Positions 45,258-55,010 of a stretch of 64,000 bases of DNA are shown here, piece after piece. Where the stretch lies: assembly GCA_010015655.1 (NCBI GenBank), contig ML976722.1, forward strand, positions 208,710 to 272,709. Reading direction: 5' to 3'. Position 1 is the stretch's first letter; each line of letters begins with the position of its first letter. Source of the DNA: Bimuria novae-zelandiae CBS 107.79. Its lineage: Eukaryota > Ascomycota > Dothideomycetes > Pleosporales > Didymosphaeriaceae. The notes under the pieces are model-generated. The model was not told the DNA's origin. It saw only the letters and a program-made list of their open reading frames with translations, and did no database searches. The translations under genes were made by a program, and so were the position numbers.

Positions 45258-47468
45258 ATGGACGACGGTCCACCTCCGCCGCCGCCGCCCCACAGCGATA
45301 ACCCAAAGACAACCGGCGGTTCACATGGACGCAGCGGAAGCACAGGGGGTTTACCGCCGGGGAACTATGACATTTTCATCATACCCCCGCATTCGGCGGG
45401 CGGAGGCTTCGTGTACCTGCCCAGCCTGCAGGTGCAGCGGAACAGCTTCCTCGCTGGCGTAGCAAGCACCATAGCCAGCGTCGCTGTATGGAAGATGATG
45501 GAGCCGACGGTAAAGCAGTGGTTCTTCATCATCACCCAGAATGTCTCCTCAGGCAGTGGAAATAGCGTCTTGCTGCTCGCTGTTGCCATTGGCATTGCGG
45601 GCTGGGCCATGGGCAGGGCGCAGTCTCCTGGAGGCTTCCCTGGCGGGTTTGGCGGTGGACCTGGACCTGGAGCGGCTGGTGCCGGGGCTGGTGCGGGCTA
45701 TCAACGAGCTCCACCGCCACCTCCACATGGAAGTTATCCGAACGGAAGTGCGCCGCCGCCCCGAGGTGCTGCTGGTGGAGGATGGTCTAGTGGACGTCAA
45801 CACGGAGCCCAATCGCCACCTCCACACGACGATGAGGATGACGACTGGTTCGGCTCACAGTCTGACCCAGAGGCCGAAGCTCGCCAGCAGGAGGAGGAGC
45901 GGAAGCGAGCCGAAGAGGAGCGCAAGAAGGCCGAGGAAGACCGCAAAAAGGCTGAAGAGGAACGAAAGCGTGCCGAAGAGGCGGAGAAGAAGAGGGAGGC
46001 AGAGCGCAAGGAGGCGGAAAGGAAGAAGGAAGAGGAACGGATAGAAGCCGAAAGACGGAGGGAGGCTGAACGTATCGAGCAAGAGAAGCGGAGAGAAGCA
46101 GAACGTCTGGAAGCCGAGCGACGAGCAGCAGAAGAGCTCAAGGCGAAGCAGGAGGCCGAGCGACAGGCACGAGCCAAGGCGGAGAAGGAGAAGTGGGAGA
46201 AGATGCGGGCGCGAGAGAAGGAGCAGCGCGAACGAGAAGCCCGGGTACGGATAGCCAAGGAGCGCGAGGCCAAGGAGAAGGCTGCCAGAGAGAAGGCCGA
46301 GGCGGAGAAGCAAGCCAAAGAAGCCGCCGAACGGGCCAGGATCGAGAAGGAGATCCGCGAGAAGCTGGAATCAGAACAGAAAATCAAGGCTGCCGAGGAG
46401 GCTGCGAAGAAGGCCGAAGAAGGGAAAGCTGCCGCTGAAGCTGCCGCTGCCAAAGCGAAAGCCGATGCAGAGCGCCAAGAGCGTTTGAAGGCAGCTCGAG
46501 AGCGCGCTCAGCGCGACAGAGAAGCCCGTCTCAAGGCCGAAGCAGAGAAGATCAAAGCGGCCGAAGCGGCCGCCGCAGCGCAATCCACAGCCGGCCGACG
46601 GTCCACGACATACGGCGGCATCGGCGGTGGCGAGCGCCTCGATCCATATGCTGGCGCCAGAAGCCCACCCCCTGCCTCCGTTACCTCGACGCACTCCTCG
46701 CCCATCAAGGCGACCGTCACCCCGAAGAAAAACTACGAGCGGCCGTCCGCAAAGTCGTACATCGGCACCGAAGACGAGCACTCTTTCCGCCCCTACGACA
46801 CGGCGTCCAGACCGCCCAAGCCGCCCTCGCACGCCTCCTCGTACACAGCGTCCAGCTACGCGCCGTCTGCGTCGACGGCGCCCTCAACGGCACCGCCGAG
46901 CCAGCGCGGTCCGTACTCTACAAACGACCCAGACAAGATCCAGATCAAGGCTGTGTACCTCTTCAACGACCTTTTTCCAAAGCCCGTCGCGCAGCTCGTG
47001 TCTAACGTAGGTAAGGTCACCGATGGACTGATTTTGAAAATTCAGACCGAAGGCTTGTTCATTGATGACGATGTGAGGGGTATACCGCAGCGCGAGTGGG
47101 ACGTTAAAGCGTGGACGTTAAAACTGGTTGAGGTAAGCCACCTACCCCACTCCATACCCAATCCTCCTCGTCCTCTTAAACTCCCTGAATCCTTTCCTTC
47201 GCCTATGTCTCACTTCGTGAATTGGGGTGTACTAACGGCGATCCAGACGGGCCAACAACCCAACAAAAACCTCTACCTCTTCCGCGCCCACGTCCGTGAC
47301 GCCGACGGCAAGAAATACGTCTTCCTGATCGACCAGTCGGAGAGCTGGAAAGTAGCCATTGGCCTGCAGCGCTTGCGCAAGGGGAGCCAGGTCAGGAGTT
47401 TGGCGAACAATACTATGACGCCGAGTGAGGTTGCGAGAGTGTTGAATGCGGTGCCGCCGGTTGTGTAG
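45258..47468 (+). CDS. Conserved-looking coiled-coil protein with two predicted membrane segments
   Basis: The start ATG at 45258 sits in a good context (CGCCATGG). One intron is inferred at 47133-47246: donor GTAAGC, branch TACTAAC at 47230-47236, acceptor CAG. It is 114 nt with no stop, so the frame stays open with or without it; spliced length is 698 residues. The N-terminus is Pro-rich. Hydrophobic segments lie at about residues 57-75 (FLAGVASTIASVAVW) and 103-118 (VLLLAVAIGIAGWAMG), followed by a Gly/Pro-rich linker and a highly charged Glu/Lys/Arg/Ala coiled coil from about 205 to 440. A low-complexity Ser/Pro region and a compact C-terminal domain (IKAVYLFNDLFPKP; YLFRAHVRD; YVFLIDQSESW) follow. 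I do not recognise the family. Membrane anchoring with a long cytosolic coiled coil suggests a tether or scaffold, which is inference. Confidence 0.85.
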   Translation: MDDGPPPPPPPHSDNPKTTGGSHGRSGSTGGLPPGNYDIFIIPPHSAGGGFVYLPSLQVQRNSFLAGVASTIASVAVWKMMEPTVKQWFFIITQNVSSGSGNSVLLLAVAIGIAGWAMGRAQSPGGFPGGFGGGPGPGAAGAGAGAGYQRAPPPPPHGSYPNGSAPPPRGAAGGGWSSGRQHGAQSPPPHDDEDDDWFGSQSDPEAEARQQEEERKRAEEERKKAEEDRKKAEEERKRAEEAEKKREAERKEAERKKEEERIEAERRREAERIEQEKRREAERLEAERRAAEELKAKQEAERQARAKAEKEKWEKMRAREKEQREREARVRIAKEREAKEKAAREKAEAEKQAKEAAERARIEKEIREKLESEQKIKAAEEAAKKAEEGKAAAEAAAAKAKADAERQERLKAARERAQRDREARLKAEAEKIKAAEAAAAAQSTAGRRSTTYGGIGGGERLDPYAGARSPPPASVTSTHSSPIKATVTPKKNYERPSAKSYIGTEDEHSFRPYDTASRPPKPPSHASSYTASSYAPSASTAPSTAPPSQRGPYSTNDPDKIQIKAVYLFNDLFPKPVAQLVSNVGKVTDGLILKIQTEGLFIDDDVRGIPQREWDVKAWTLKLVEVSHLPHSIPNPPRPLKLPESFPSPMSHFVNWGVLTAIQTGQQPNKNLYLFRAHVRDADGKKYVFLIDQSESWKVAIGLQRLRKGSQVRSLANNTMTPSEVARVLNAVPPVV
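47133..47246 (+). other. Intron in the coiled-coil gene (in-frame, 114 nt)
   Basis: GTAAGC donor, perfect TACTAAC branch site 10 bases before the CAG acceptor. Removing it joins LKLVE to TGQQPN and deletes a Pro-rich stretch unlike the surrounding domain. Confidence 0.82.
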
Positions 47469-48013
47469 AGTCTCTCCGCATTTTAAGGAGAGGGAGGGTG
47501 AGGGAGGAATGTGGCACGGGCATGAGTGTTTTGAGCGAGATTTTCCCCGTTGAGATATCCAGACTCTGTTTTCCCTTCTGTTTGGCAAGTTGCATTAAGG
47601 CATGGCGTGGGAGTTTGCGCGTACGTTCATTCGTTCGTTTCGAGGGAAACTAGAAGAGTGTATATGTGAGATAGTGCGAGGGGCAGCACCGGTATATAAG
47701 GGTGAGCAAAGAAGTGTGAACAAAGACGGGCGGGGTATGAGGAATGTGTTGGTATAGGTGTTTGTGTTGTGGGAGGAGAGGGATCCCTTGCAGGACCCCA
47801 ACATTCCACTATATAGCCCCCATGTAGGCCTTCCCGCTCACCACATTCTCCTCCACGCTCGCATTTCTCTCCCCTTGTCCATGCACACCGCCGTTTTCTC
47901 ACCCGTCATGGTTGGAAACCCTCCCTGTGCACTCAGCATGAACATCCACCAACGCGCAGAAGGATGTGTCACTCACCCCAGGTGAAGTGTAGGTGTGTAG
48001 ATGGCAGTGTCTA
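47469..48013. other. Convergent intergenic region
   Basis: It lies between the 3' ends of the coiled-coil gene and the small secreted protein gene. There are several short open stretches on both strands but none with coding character. It should hold both transcription ends; no specific signal could be fixed. Confidence 0.5.
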
Positions 48014-48507
48014 CTAATCAACCACCAGCCTCACGCTCTGATACGCATCCACGATACTGCAGATGCACTTTGAGAAGTTGTTCCCCGCGCAGCCGAAGGC
48101 GGGCTCGATGTCGCCGAAACCGTGGCAGTTGGCGTTGCGGTAGACGCGAACTATACACCCGTTAGCAATCCTTTCCTTTTTCAAACCCTTCATCCCTCTC
48201 CTTCATCAAACCCCATCTTCCTTTCCCATCTTCTTCCTCCTAGCGAACAAGTGGGGTGGTACTCACGGCTATTATACCTTACTCCCCCGCCCACCACCTT
48301 CTCCACATGCAGCGTCTGCACGCCGGCTGGAAACACCATGCAGTTGTGGTCGGCGATGAGGGTTTGGCCTGGTTTACCGCAGGCTGCCTCGTAGGAGAGC
48401 GAGAGTTGGACGTAGGCGCCTGGGATATTGCCACCTTGGTCCTCGGTGGGGAGGGCGGCCGCGAAGGCGGTGGCGCAGAGTGCGGTTAGGAGGGTGAGGA
48501 GCTTCAT
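48014..48507 (-). CDS. Small secreted cysteine-containing protein (125 aa)
   Basis: The start at 48507 gives a clear signal peptide (MKLLTLLTALCATAFAAALP). An in-frame ATG further upstream is ignored because it would bury the signal peptide. One intron, 48151-48266 (116 bp: GTGAGT donor, GCTAAC branch, TATAG acceptor), joins 241-nt and 137-nt exons in frame. The mature protein has six Cys (AACGKPG, HNCMVF, NANCHGF, FGCAGN, KCIC), enough for three disulphides, and ends in VRLVVD. I do not recognise the family. Secretion, small size and Cys content fit an effector-like or cell-surface protein; that role is inference. A TATA-like box lies about 105 bases upstream. Confidence 0.82.
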
Positions 48508-48610
48508 TTTGGTGATGGAGGTGGGTGGTGTGGCAGGGAGGTGTAGAGATTCGAGTCGAGTGGGGTGTCGAGGGTGGCGAGGAGATGGGCTGAGTGGAGC
48601 GAGGGACGCT

Positions 48611-48618
48611 GTATATAC
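48611..48618 (-). promoter_or_regulatory. TATA-like element for the 48014-48507 gene
   Basis: GTATATAC lies 104 to 111 bases upstream of the start codon. Assigned by position only. Confidence 0.4.
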
Positions 48619-48945
48619 GTGGCAGTGAGGCGTTTGCTCAAGCGGTAAGGGAAGGTAAAATTTTTGTGCGTTTACGAGTTTAGGTGAGGTTCCTGTGCGT
48701 TTGCGCGCTCTGGTGTGGGGACTAAGTGGCGGGTGTCCTCGGTTTTGTGACACATAGGGAGGTTCGAGCAGTGGGAAGGGAAGGCACGACCTGGACGAGG
48801 ACCGTCAAATTCGAGCCGAGCAATCGATTATATCATGAATTGTGTGATGCAAAGGTGGACAATACAGACCAAACGCTAGTGTCGGCAAAAGATCATCAGA
48901 TCCATCTAGCATGCCATAGATTGCTCCCCACTTCCGTGCAGACGA

Positions 48946-51780
48946 CTACGGCCGCTCATTCACAGGCGTAGCTCCGAGCACCCAGCCCAAACCACTGGCT
49001 AACCCGCCGGTCACCGCATTAGCCACCATATCCCTCTTCCTCAACCTCTCATCTCCATTGCTGTGTATGCTCCCGGAGTCGCTGCCAATGTCCATAGACA
49101 CACGCCCGGCATCACCGTGACTCTCTGCCCCAGACACGACGCGGCTGTTACTTCCACTCCCTCGTAACGGGAAAGCGCTCTTCGAGAATGCTGCTGCAGC
49201 ACCCCTGGCCACATCGAACAGTCCCATGGGCGCTTCTTCCACCGCACCTCGGCCGACTTCCCGCCGCGGCTGGATGGCTACTGCTTCGGCAAAGGCGCCG
49301 GGTAATCGGCGGTCTGCTGCGTCGTTGAAGCGCTCTTCAGCTTCGGTCTCTTCGGCGAGGAGATTGGTCATTTCAGTCTCGCATTCTTGCCATACGGCTA
49401 GTACCTCCTCCAGGTGACGCGGCGGTGCAAGCAGTAGGGCCTGTGAGAGGAGCTCCATACGCTGCTCTAGTCTCCGCAGGTCGGGACGAGCGGCGGTGTT
49501 AGTTCGTGTCCATGATGAAGATGTGGAAGGGGAGGAACGGTGACGACCGGCTTGAAGGGCCGCGCGCCATGCGATGTCCTCTCCTTCGTCTTCATGTACG
49601 TTCGAGTTGTAAGAGCCAAAGGAGAAGCGTTGTGATGAAGTGGAAACAGACGGTGATGCGACAGGGGATGGTGTCGATGGAGTGAGCCTGTTGACAACGT
49701 AAGAGTATGCTGTTTCGAAGTCATCTTCTGTGAGCGCTGCCTCCACAGTCATGCCAATGACGCGGCGCTCTGCTGCGGCCTTCTTTCTCTCCACGACAGC
49801 GGCGTCTAGGTGCGTATGCTTCGCGTCGTCATCCAAGATAGTAGCCGGCATGGCGACGACGAGGTTCTGGCCAATGGAGATGAGATCGTCCAGATGAGTG
49901 TAGCTTCGCAGGTTCTGGTCCAGTAATTTCTTGATAAACGACAGCGGGTCCGCGCTTACCCTAATGTTAACTGGCTGAAACGGAACACCATGTTGTAGGA
50001 TGAGCGAGTAGAAAGACATGGCATGCGTTGCCTTGAGCAGAGCCTCGATGCGTAAGAAACGATCAGAGTTCGGGAAGTGCGGTTTGAAACCAGTGATAAT
50101 ATCGGAAGCCCGCTTCATGCCTCCTCTCGTTCGGTTACCATTGCTCGCATTGTCGTAGTGATGCAATGTGGCAGAGAGAATGACTTGCTCGACATCGACC
50201 AGAGGGAGTGGGTATTGGTCTCCTGCTGGTCGAATGTACAGCTGAACGATCAGCGGATATTGGCTGCTCTCCAGAAGGCCTTTCAATATCTCGGTCTCGA
50301 TCGTGTTGCTCTGTATGCACCCGAAGACGCCCTGCGCGTATCGGTCGGTACCTGCCTGAGTCGAACCCCAGTTCCAGAGCCAGAGCAGGTGTGACCGATG
50401 CGCCCGCCACTGTTCTGCATCAAGCTTGGCACTTGTGCTTAGGGCATGAATGATCTTCTGAAGTAGCAAGAGCTGCTCGTTAGAGTCGTTGCGGAGGAAC
50501 AAGCGCGTAACTACCCTAATGGACATGGATTGCTGCAGACTGGATAGAACGCACGTAGAGAATAAAAACAGCTCAAGAACATGGACGGCATCTTCGTTCG
50601 GTTGGGTAAGAGTATTGTCCGGTCGCGTGAGGTTCTCTTCTTGAATGGCAGATGGTCTCAGTTCCTGCAGCATCGGCATCTCCGCCGTGCATCTCGGCAA
50701 TGATTGTGCGTTGACACTCAGTGCTGCCGGAGGCTCCAGGCCGAGGAGATCGGACAGCCGTGATAGTAGGCCATGCGCGGCTTGCAATGCGTCGGCGTTA
50801 GTGGTATCCACGAGATATAGACACGCCAAAGCCGTCTGCGCATATCGACGCTCCAATCGGCGTTGGGTCTCATCATCCACATAGTCACGTCCTTCCTCAA
50901 AGCCGCCGAGATCCAGGTCCTCGGGGCCGTCCCACTCAGTGATTGCTGAAGATACGAGCGAGAAGTCCGACTTAGACGTATGTGCCAGCCATTCGAACAG
51001 GCATTCCCAGTCGTCGGGCTCTTCGCTTATAGATGCTCTGCGATCTTCTGGTGACAGTTTCCGCCTTTTTCGCTCGTTCGCTCCACACATCCACGGACCG
51101 ACTACCCCTCTCAGGTCACGCGCCGCATTTCCACCACCTTGTTTACTTGTGTGTATTTGGCGCAGATTCGCCAGCTGGACGTCAATGGCCCGTCTGCCTT
51201 TCAACCGAGCGAATTCGTCGAGCGACGGTGCAGTGCTCTGTGGATAGTACTCGTACGTCAGCCGAAGCAGCGGTAGGACAGTCGATATGAGCCATGTCCG
51301 TATATATTCCGAATGACCGACGAAAGGCACAACGAGTTCGGGTATCGTGTTGAGCAGGCCGGCTTCAGAGTCTATCCGATGTGCACGATGTATGAGGAAA
51401 TGTGTGAGCGGGTCGAGGTCCGTCTCAACCTTGTACAGAGGATGTGCTATTTGCAGTAGATCCAGTTTACGTCTCTCCTTTCGTGCCTGTGGGTTCGAGA
51501 GTTCCTCTACGGGAGAGACATCGAGTGCGGCGGCGGGGTCCTCGCCCGGTGTGCGACTGTCGCTAGCAATTTCGCTGAGGTATTCCACGTATGCTGACGG
51601 CTCGACGCCCTCGGGTAGGTATGTCAACAATATCTGCAGTACGAGTTCCACGTCAAAGTTGGTGTCGCGCAGTGCTGTCAATGCGCGCAGGGCGATGATG
51701 TTCGATTCATTGGCGTAGTGCACGGCGAGGAGGACGCAGTGAGGCGCTGATAGCCTCTCGAGCTTCTGGAGCTCTGCCAT
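48946..51780 (-). CDS. SEC39: Sec39 domain protein, subunit of the Dsl1/NRZ ER tethering complex
   Basis: A single uninterrupted frame of 944 codons. The N-terminal two thirds is a long alpha-helical repeat typical of the fungal Sec39 family, starting MAELQKLERLSAPHCVLLAVHYANESNI and including VELVLQILLTYLPEGVEPS and, near residue 175, IRTWLISTVLPLLRL. The C-terminal part (from about residue 700) is Ser-rich and variable. In yeast, Sec39 with Dsl1 and Tip20 forms an ER-bound complex that captures COPI vesicles returning from the Golgi; this housekeeping role is taken from family knowledge. The gene is intact and not RIP-affected. Its 3' end lies 439 bases upstream of the 48507 start. Identification rests on N-terminal pattern and length; no alignment was run. 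Confidence 0.78.
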   Translation of the reverse strand: MAELQKLERLSAPHCVLLAVHYANESNIIALRALTALRDTNFDVELVLQILLTYLPEGVEPSAYVEYLSEIASDSRTPGEDPAAALDVSPVEELSNPQARKERRKLDLLQIAHPLYKVETDLDPLTHFLIHRAHRIDSEAGLLNTIPELVVPFVGHSEYIRTWLISTVLPLLRLTYEYYPQSTAPSLDEFARLKGRRAIDVQLANLRQIHTSKQGGGNAARDLRGVVGPWMCGANERKRRKLSPEDRRASISEEPDDWECLFEWLAHTSKSDFSLVSSAITEWDGPEDLDLGGFEEGRDYVDDETQRRLERRYAQTALACLYLVDTTNADALQAAHGLLSRLSDLLGLEPPAALSVNAQSLPRCTAEMPMLQELRPSAIQEENLTRPDNTLTQPNEDAVHVLELFLFSTCVLSSLQQSMSIRVVTRLFLRNDSNEQLLLLQKIIHALSTSAKLDAEQWRAHRSHLLWLWNWGSTQAGTDRYAQGVFGCIQSNTIETEILKGLLESSQYPLIVQLYIRPAGDQYPLPLVDVEQVILSATLHHYDNASNGNRTRGGMKRASDIITGFKPHFPNSDRFLRIEALLKATHAMSFYSLILQHGVPFQPVNIRVSADPLSFIKKLLDQNLRSYTHLDDLISIGQNLVVAMPATILDDDAKHTHLDAAVVERKKAAAERRVIGMTVEAALTEDDFETAYSYVVNRLTPSTPSPVASPSVSTSSQRFSFGSYNSNVHEDEGEDIAWRAALQAGRHRSSPSTSSSWTRTNTAARPDLRRLEQRMELLSQALLLAPPRHLEEVLAVWQECETEMTNLLAEETEAEERFNDAADRRLPGAFAEAVAIQPRREVGRGAVEEAPMGLFDVARGAAAAFSKSAFPLRGSGSNSRVVSGAESHGDAGRVSMDIGSDSGSIHSNGDERLRKRDMVANAVTGGLASGLGWVLGATPVNERP

Positions 51781-52666
51781 AGTGTAGCGTGTAACTTTAA
51801 TTATAGGTGGCTATCGGAGCGTAAATGTGCGAATGTTCATGTTTCTCTCGTCTTGGTGACGCTCCCCACTACGCAATTGGACACACATCGCGACTTCCCC
51901 AACATCCCTGTCCCAGGGCATTATGTAATGTTTGCACGGACCATCTTCGGAGGTCCGCAACTACCAGCCGTCTCTCACTCCATCCTCTCATCCCAACTAA
52001 ACAATGCGCGACCGTGAGCATTGCCTGTCCGCGCACAGTAGAGCATGTGTGTCTCAATGAAGACGCTGATCGTATCCGGATGACAATGTGCCTTTGAGGA
52101 CTGCAACGACCGCGATCATGACTAGACACTGGCCGCTGTTTCCACTGAGATTCGTTCGACTACCGATACTCGATATATATCCTGCTACCGCGGCCCTTTC
52201 AAATTTTTCAATTCAGCGGTCTCGCTAGATTACGATGGCCTGCGTGCCGGATTTATATACATCTCTTTCATGAAAGTCGAAGCGGCTCAGCAACCTATAA
52301 CCGTCTCACCGTGAATACGACCTATCAAAAAACATATCGATAGTGACTTTGCACCGGGACTTGGGGGAATTCGAGAAGGAGTGCGTCCCAGTCCGCAGAT
52401 CTACGATGCGTCGACCAAGTTTCTGAGTCGACAACAAACACGAATGGGTGCAGACACAGATAGTGGTTAGTAACACAGTCATGGAGGTCTTGCATAATAC
52501 GCGAAATGGGCTGATAACGTATTCATTCCGCGTTTCAAACTTCCCGTACGTCGCGTCTGCGCAGGTCTACATTGTGTAAAGTCTACACGTCCATCCACCC
52601 AATCCCGCGTCCTGACCCCTATCCGAGTCGTTCGTTGAATCCCCTACCCGAACGCGCGCTCCTTTA
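51781..52666. other. Intergenic region between SEC39 and the precursor gene
   Basis: SEC39 promoter side (51781 upward) and the 3' end of the peptide-precursor gene. A TATATAT run lies near 52172. The open stretches at 51825-52129 on both strands overlap and lack coding features. No gene called. Confidence 0.5.
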
Positions 52667-53058
52667 CTAGCCCTCAACGATTCTAGCATCCGAAGACTGC
52701 TTGTAGAGGTGGGAGTAGGCCGCGGAGTGTAACTCGGTTCCACTCTGGCGCTTTTCTACATCTGCCAGGCCCGCGTCCAGGGCTTCTTTGTAGAACTTGG
52801 GGTACTGCTTGCTGGCGAATTCGGTTTCTCTCTGGCGCTTTGCTAGGCCGGCGTCGGTGGTTTTCTTGTACAGGTGCGGGTATTGCTTGCTAGCGAATTC
52901 GGTTTCACTCTGGCGCTTTTCGGGGGAGACTAGATCAACATGAGTTGTCGAGAGTAAGTCAGCAGCAGGACTGGAGACGTACGTGCAGATACTGGTGTGG
53001 CAAGCACGCTGGCAGTGTTGAGGGCTGCCGCCATGGCGATGATGAACTTGGTATGCAT
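52667..53058 (-). CDS. Kex2-processed repeat precursor peptide (candidate dikaritin-type RiPP precursor)
   Basis: Two exons, 53058-52983 and 52929-52667, with a 53-bp intron (GTACGT donor, GCTGAC-like branch, CTAG acceptor), give a 112-residue protein. Residues 1 to about 20 form a signal peptide (MHTKFIIAMAAALNTASVLA). Lys-Arg pairs at 30-31, 56-57 and 85-86 bound three imperfect repeats of 24-27 residues. Each begins with Gln, contains Thr-Glu-(Phe/Leu), then Tyr-x-x-(Leu/Phe)-Tyr-Lys (YPHLYK, YPKFYK, YSHLYK), and a nearby Asp-Ala. Signal peptide plus Lys-Arg-separated repeats with a conserved aromatic core is the architecture of fungal ribosomal peptide precursors cut by Kex2 in the Golgi. 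The divergent neighbour is a UstYa-family gene, the partner such precursors need. The product is unknown. It could instead be a linear Kex2-processed secreted peptide. Confidence 0.85.
52930..52982 (-). other. Intron of the precursor gene (53 bp)
   Basis: On the coding strand it runs from GTACGT to GATCTAG. Removing it fuses the signal-peptide exon to SPEKRQ in frame; without splicing the first exon reaches a stop at the acceptor. Confidence 0.8.
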
Positions 53059-53892
53059 GGTGCAGTAAGTTTGGTGGTGGACACCTAGGTGAGTCGATGT
53101 GTGGTGAAAACAGACGAGCTGAACCTGCTCTACCAGATGTTCGACATTTATATAGCCTACCATACTTGCCATGGAGCAAACTGCATTTCGATGACGTTCA
53201 CCTGGTACACCGCTCCCGCCGACCCTTCGAGTTGGATGCGTTCATTCAGCATAAAGCCGTCGTCATCAAGGCTCCTCTCTGCATCGTGAAAGCCCAGCGT
53301 TGAACGCTCTGCGCCAACACAAAATCACAGCTCGAGTTGTACCTTCCAAATGCAGCATTTCTGCACGGACCTCGCTGCGCAGCTGACTACATCAACGTCT
53401 TTGTAACCGACTCCCATTCTTACAACTGCACAGTCGAAGGTAAAACCCCACACTATATACATCAGCAACAATCAAGCTTCAGCCAACCATATCAACCGTT
53501 ATTACACTTCTTTCTTTTGGTGAGCGTCTACACTGTTGAATGCTGCACTATCGGCAAAGAAGCATATATGATGATGCTTATGATGGCATAAGCTTCGCGA
53601 GGGGCAATCCTATTGGCAGAACCGTCCCTGCGATTCTTGTTCTTGTTGACGCCGTGAATGCTCTTTCCCCTCAGGGTATGAGTGCGGAGGTTGAACTGCA
53701 GATGGAATGAACCTGGACGAAATAGGTGGGTGATAATGCAATGCAAGGTCTGGGAGGCTGATAAAGAATTGCAAGGTGAAAGAGCAGGTTTATGCAAACC
53801 CTGAGTGGAAGTACTCCTCGTCTGCTTTTCGGTTCTCTTGTTAGAAAGCTTCGCCAACTTAGTTGTTTCTGTGCGTTTCGACAACTTCAGAT
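53059..53892. other. Shared divergent promoter region of precursor and UstYa genes
   Basis: 834 bases separate the two divergent start codons, allowing coordinated control. A TATA box for the precursor is listed separately. ACTATATACAT near 53450 is TATA-like but far from the oxidase start. Short open stretches at 53089-53591 overlap on both strands and are not called. Confidence 0.55.
53146..53154 (-). promoter_or_regulatory. TATA box of the precursor gene
   Basis: TATATAAAT on the coding strand, 88 to 96 bases upstream of the precursor start codon. Confidence 0.5.
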
Positions 53893-55010
53893 ATGCCTCG
53901 ATCGTACACGGAAGTCTCACAGGACGAGGAGAAGCTACTTCGTGGCAATGCGTCTTCTGATGAGGGAGGCTCGATGGATTTCCAGCGCCCGCCTCAGCGC
54001 TCATCAGTGGATCGGTCTTCACGGCTTGCGAAGGTGTCGCACTGGGTCGCTCACGGAATTACGATCATATTGCTCTTCATCTTGCTCATAGGGCAGAATC
54101 GGGGTACATCTGCGTCTGGAAGCTCAGGAGAGGATTACAGTACGGACCACAACGACATCCGCATGAGCGACACTGATGGCGATTACAGCACCGGCATATG
54201 GGCATTCCCCACGACCACTTCACTACGAGTCCGTTACTGGAGGTATCGCCAAATGCTCTGCTGACACTGGCTAGGATCTTCAAAACCGCGTTCTGGGAAA
54301 AGACGCCGTTTAAAGGTGCGCTTCACCTTCCCTCTAGCATCCAACATTCCAGCCTTGTAGACGCGGACTAATGACTCCCAGCATTTCCACACGGTCCGAC
54401 GGAAGAGACAATGGCAGCATGGAACCACCTCACCGTGACGCCCGCTCTCAACCTCACCGCCGACGAAATATCCCAGCTCGGTTTATCCACCGACTCCGTC
54501 CAATGGCCCAAGAGCCCCGGCGGTGTGCGTATAATTTCTTCCATGGGCTGCATCGGCTACCTCGAATCCGCGCACCAACTGCACTGCCTCCAGTCCCTCT
54601 GGGAACGGCACCACTACGATAAAGAGCATCCTCCCCCCTCAGCTCCTCCCGTCTAATCCCCCCCTCCTATCAAACTAACAGCCCACAACAACAGTCCAAC
54701 AAACCCCCTCTACACCCACACGGCCTCCAAAATCGCCGAAATGCCCGCCATCGGGGAAGCCCACCTCGAGCACTGCGTCGACGTGATCCGCCAACGCCTC
54801 ATTTGCACCGCCGACACGAGCATCGTGACGTTCCGCTGGGTCAAGGGGATCAGTGGGGCGTATCCGAATTTCCACACCGGCCATGTGTGTGTGGATTATG
54901 AGGGGTTGCTGGGGTGGGTGGGGGAGAGGAAGGCGGATATGGGGAGGGTGGAGGGGTGGGATTATCGGTTTAGAGAGGGAGAGGGGAGGGAGATGGTGGG
55001 GTTGCCTTGA
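53893..55010 (+). CDS. UstYa-family (DUF3328) oxidase, candidate peptide cyclase
   Basis: A five-exon model gives 295 residues: 53893-54139, 54189-54228, 54275-54315, 54382-54625, 54695-55010. The N-terminus (SQDEEKLL) is cytosolic, followed by one membrane helix (VAHGITIILLFILLIGQ, about residues 50-67), so a single-pass protein. Exons 2-4 give SPRPLHYEIFKTAFWEKTPF and then EETMAAWNHL, the usual UstYa blocks. The two signature HxxHC motifs follow: HQLHC in exon 4 and HLEHC in exon 5, with RQRLIC and HTGHVCVDY after them. UstYa proteins are metal-dependent oxidases that build the Tyr-linked rings of ustiloxin-type peptides. The gene is divergent from the repeat precursor. Intron 2 has a weak GTCCGT donor and intron 4 appears to be GC-AG; if these are wrong, the gene could be damaged, but all five exon phases agree. 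Confidence 0.85.

Noticed and set aside
45797..46453. Long minus-strand ORFs opposite the coiled-coil gene
   Set aside because: Ser/Ala/Phe-rich and Leu-rich translations are the mirror of Glu/Lys/Ala codons on the plus strand; shadows of the real gene.
52667..53058. Alpha-type mating pheromone precursor
   Set aside because: Pheromone repeats are short and Trp/Cys-containing; these repeats are 24-27 residues, have no Cys or Trp, and the neighbour is a UstYa gene.
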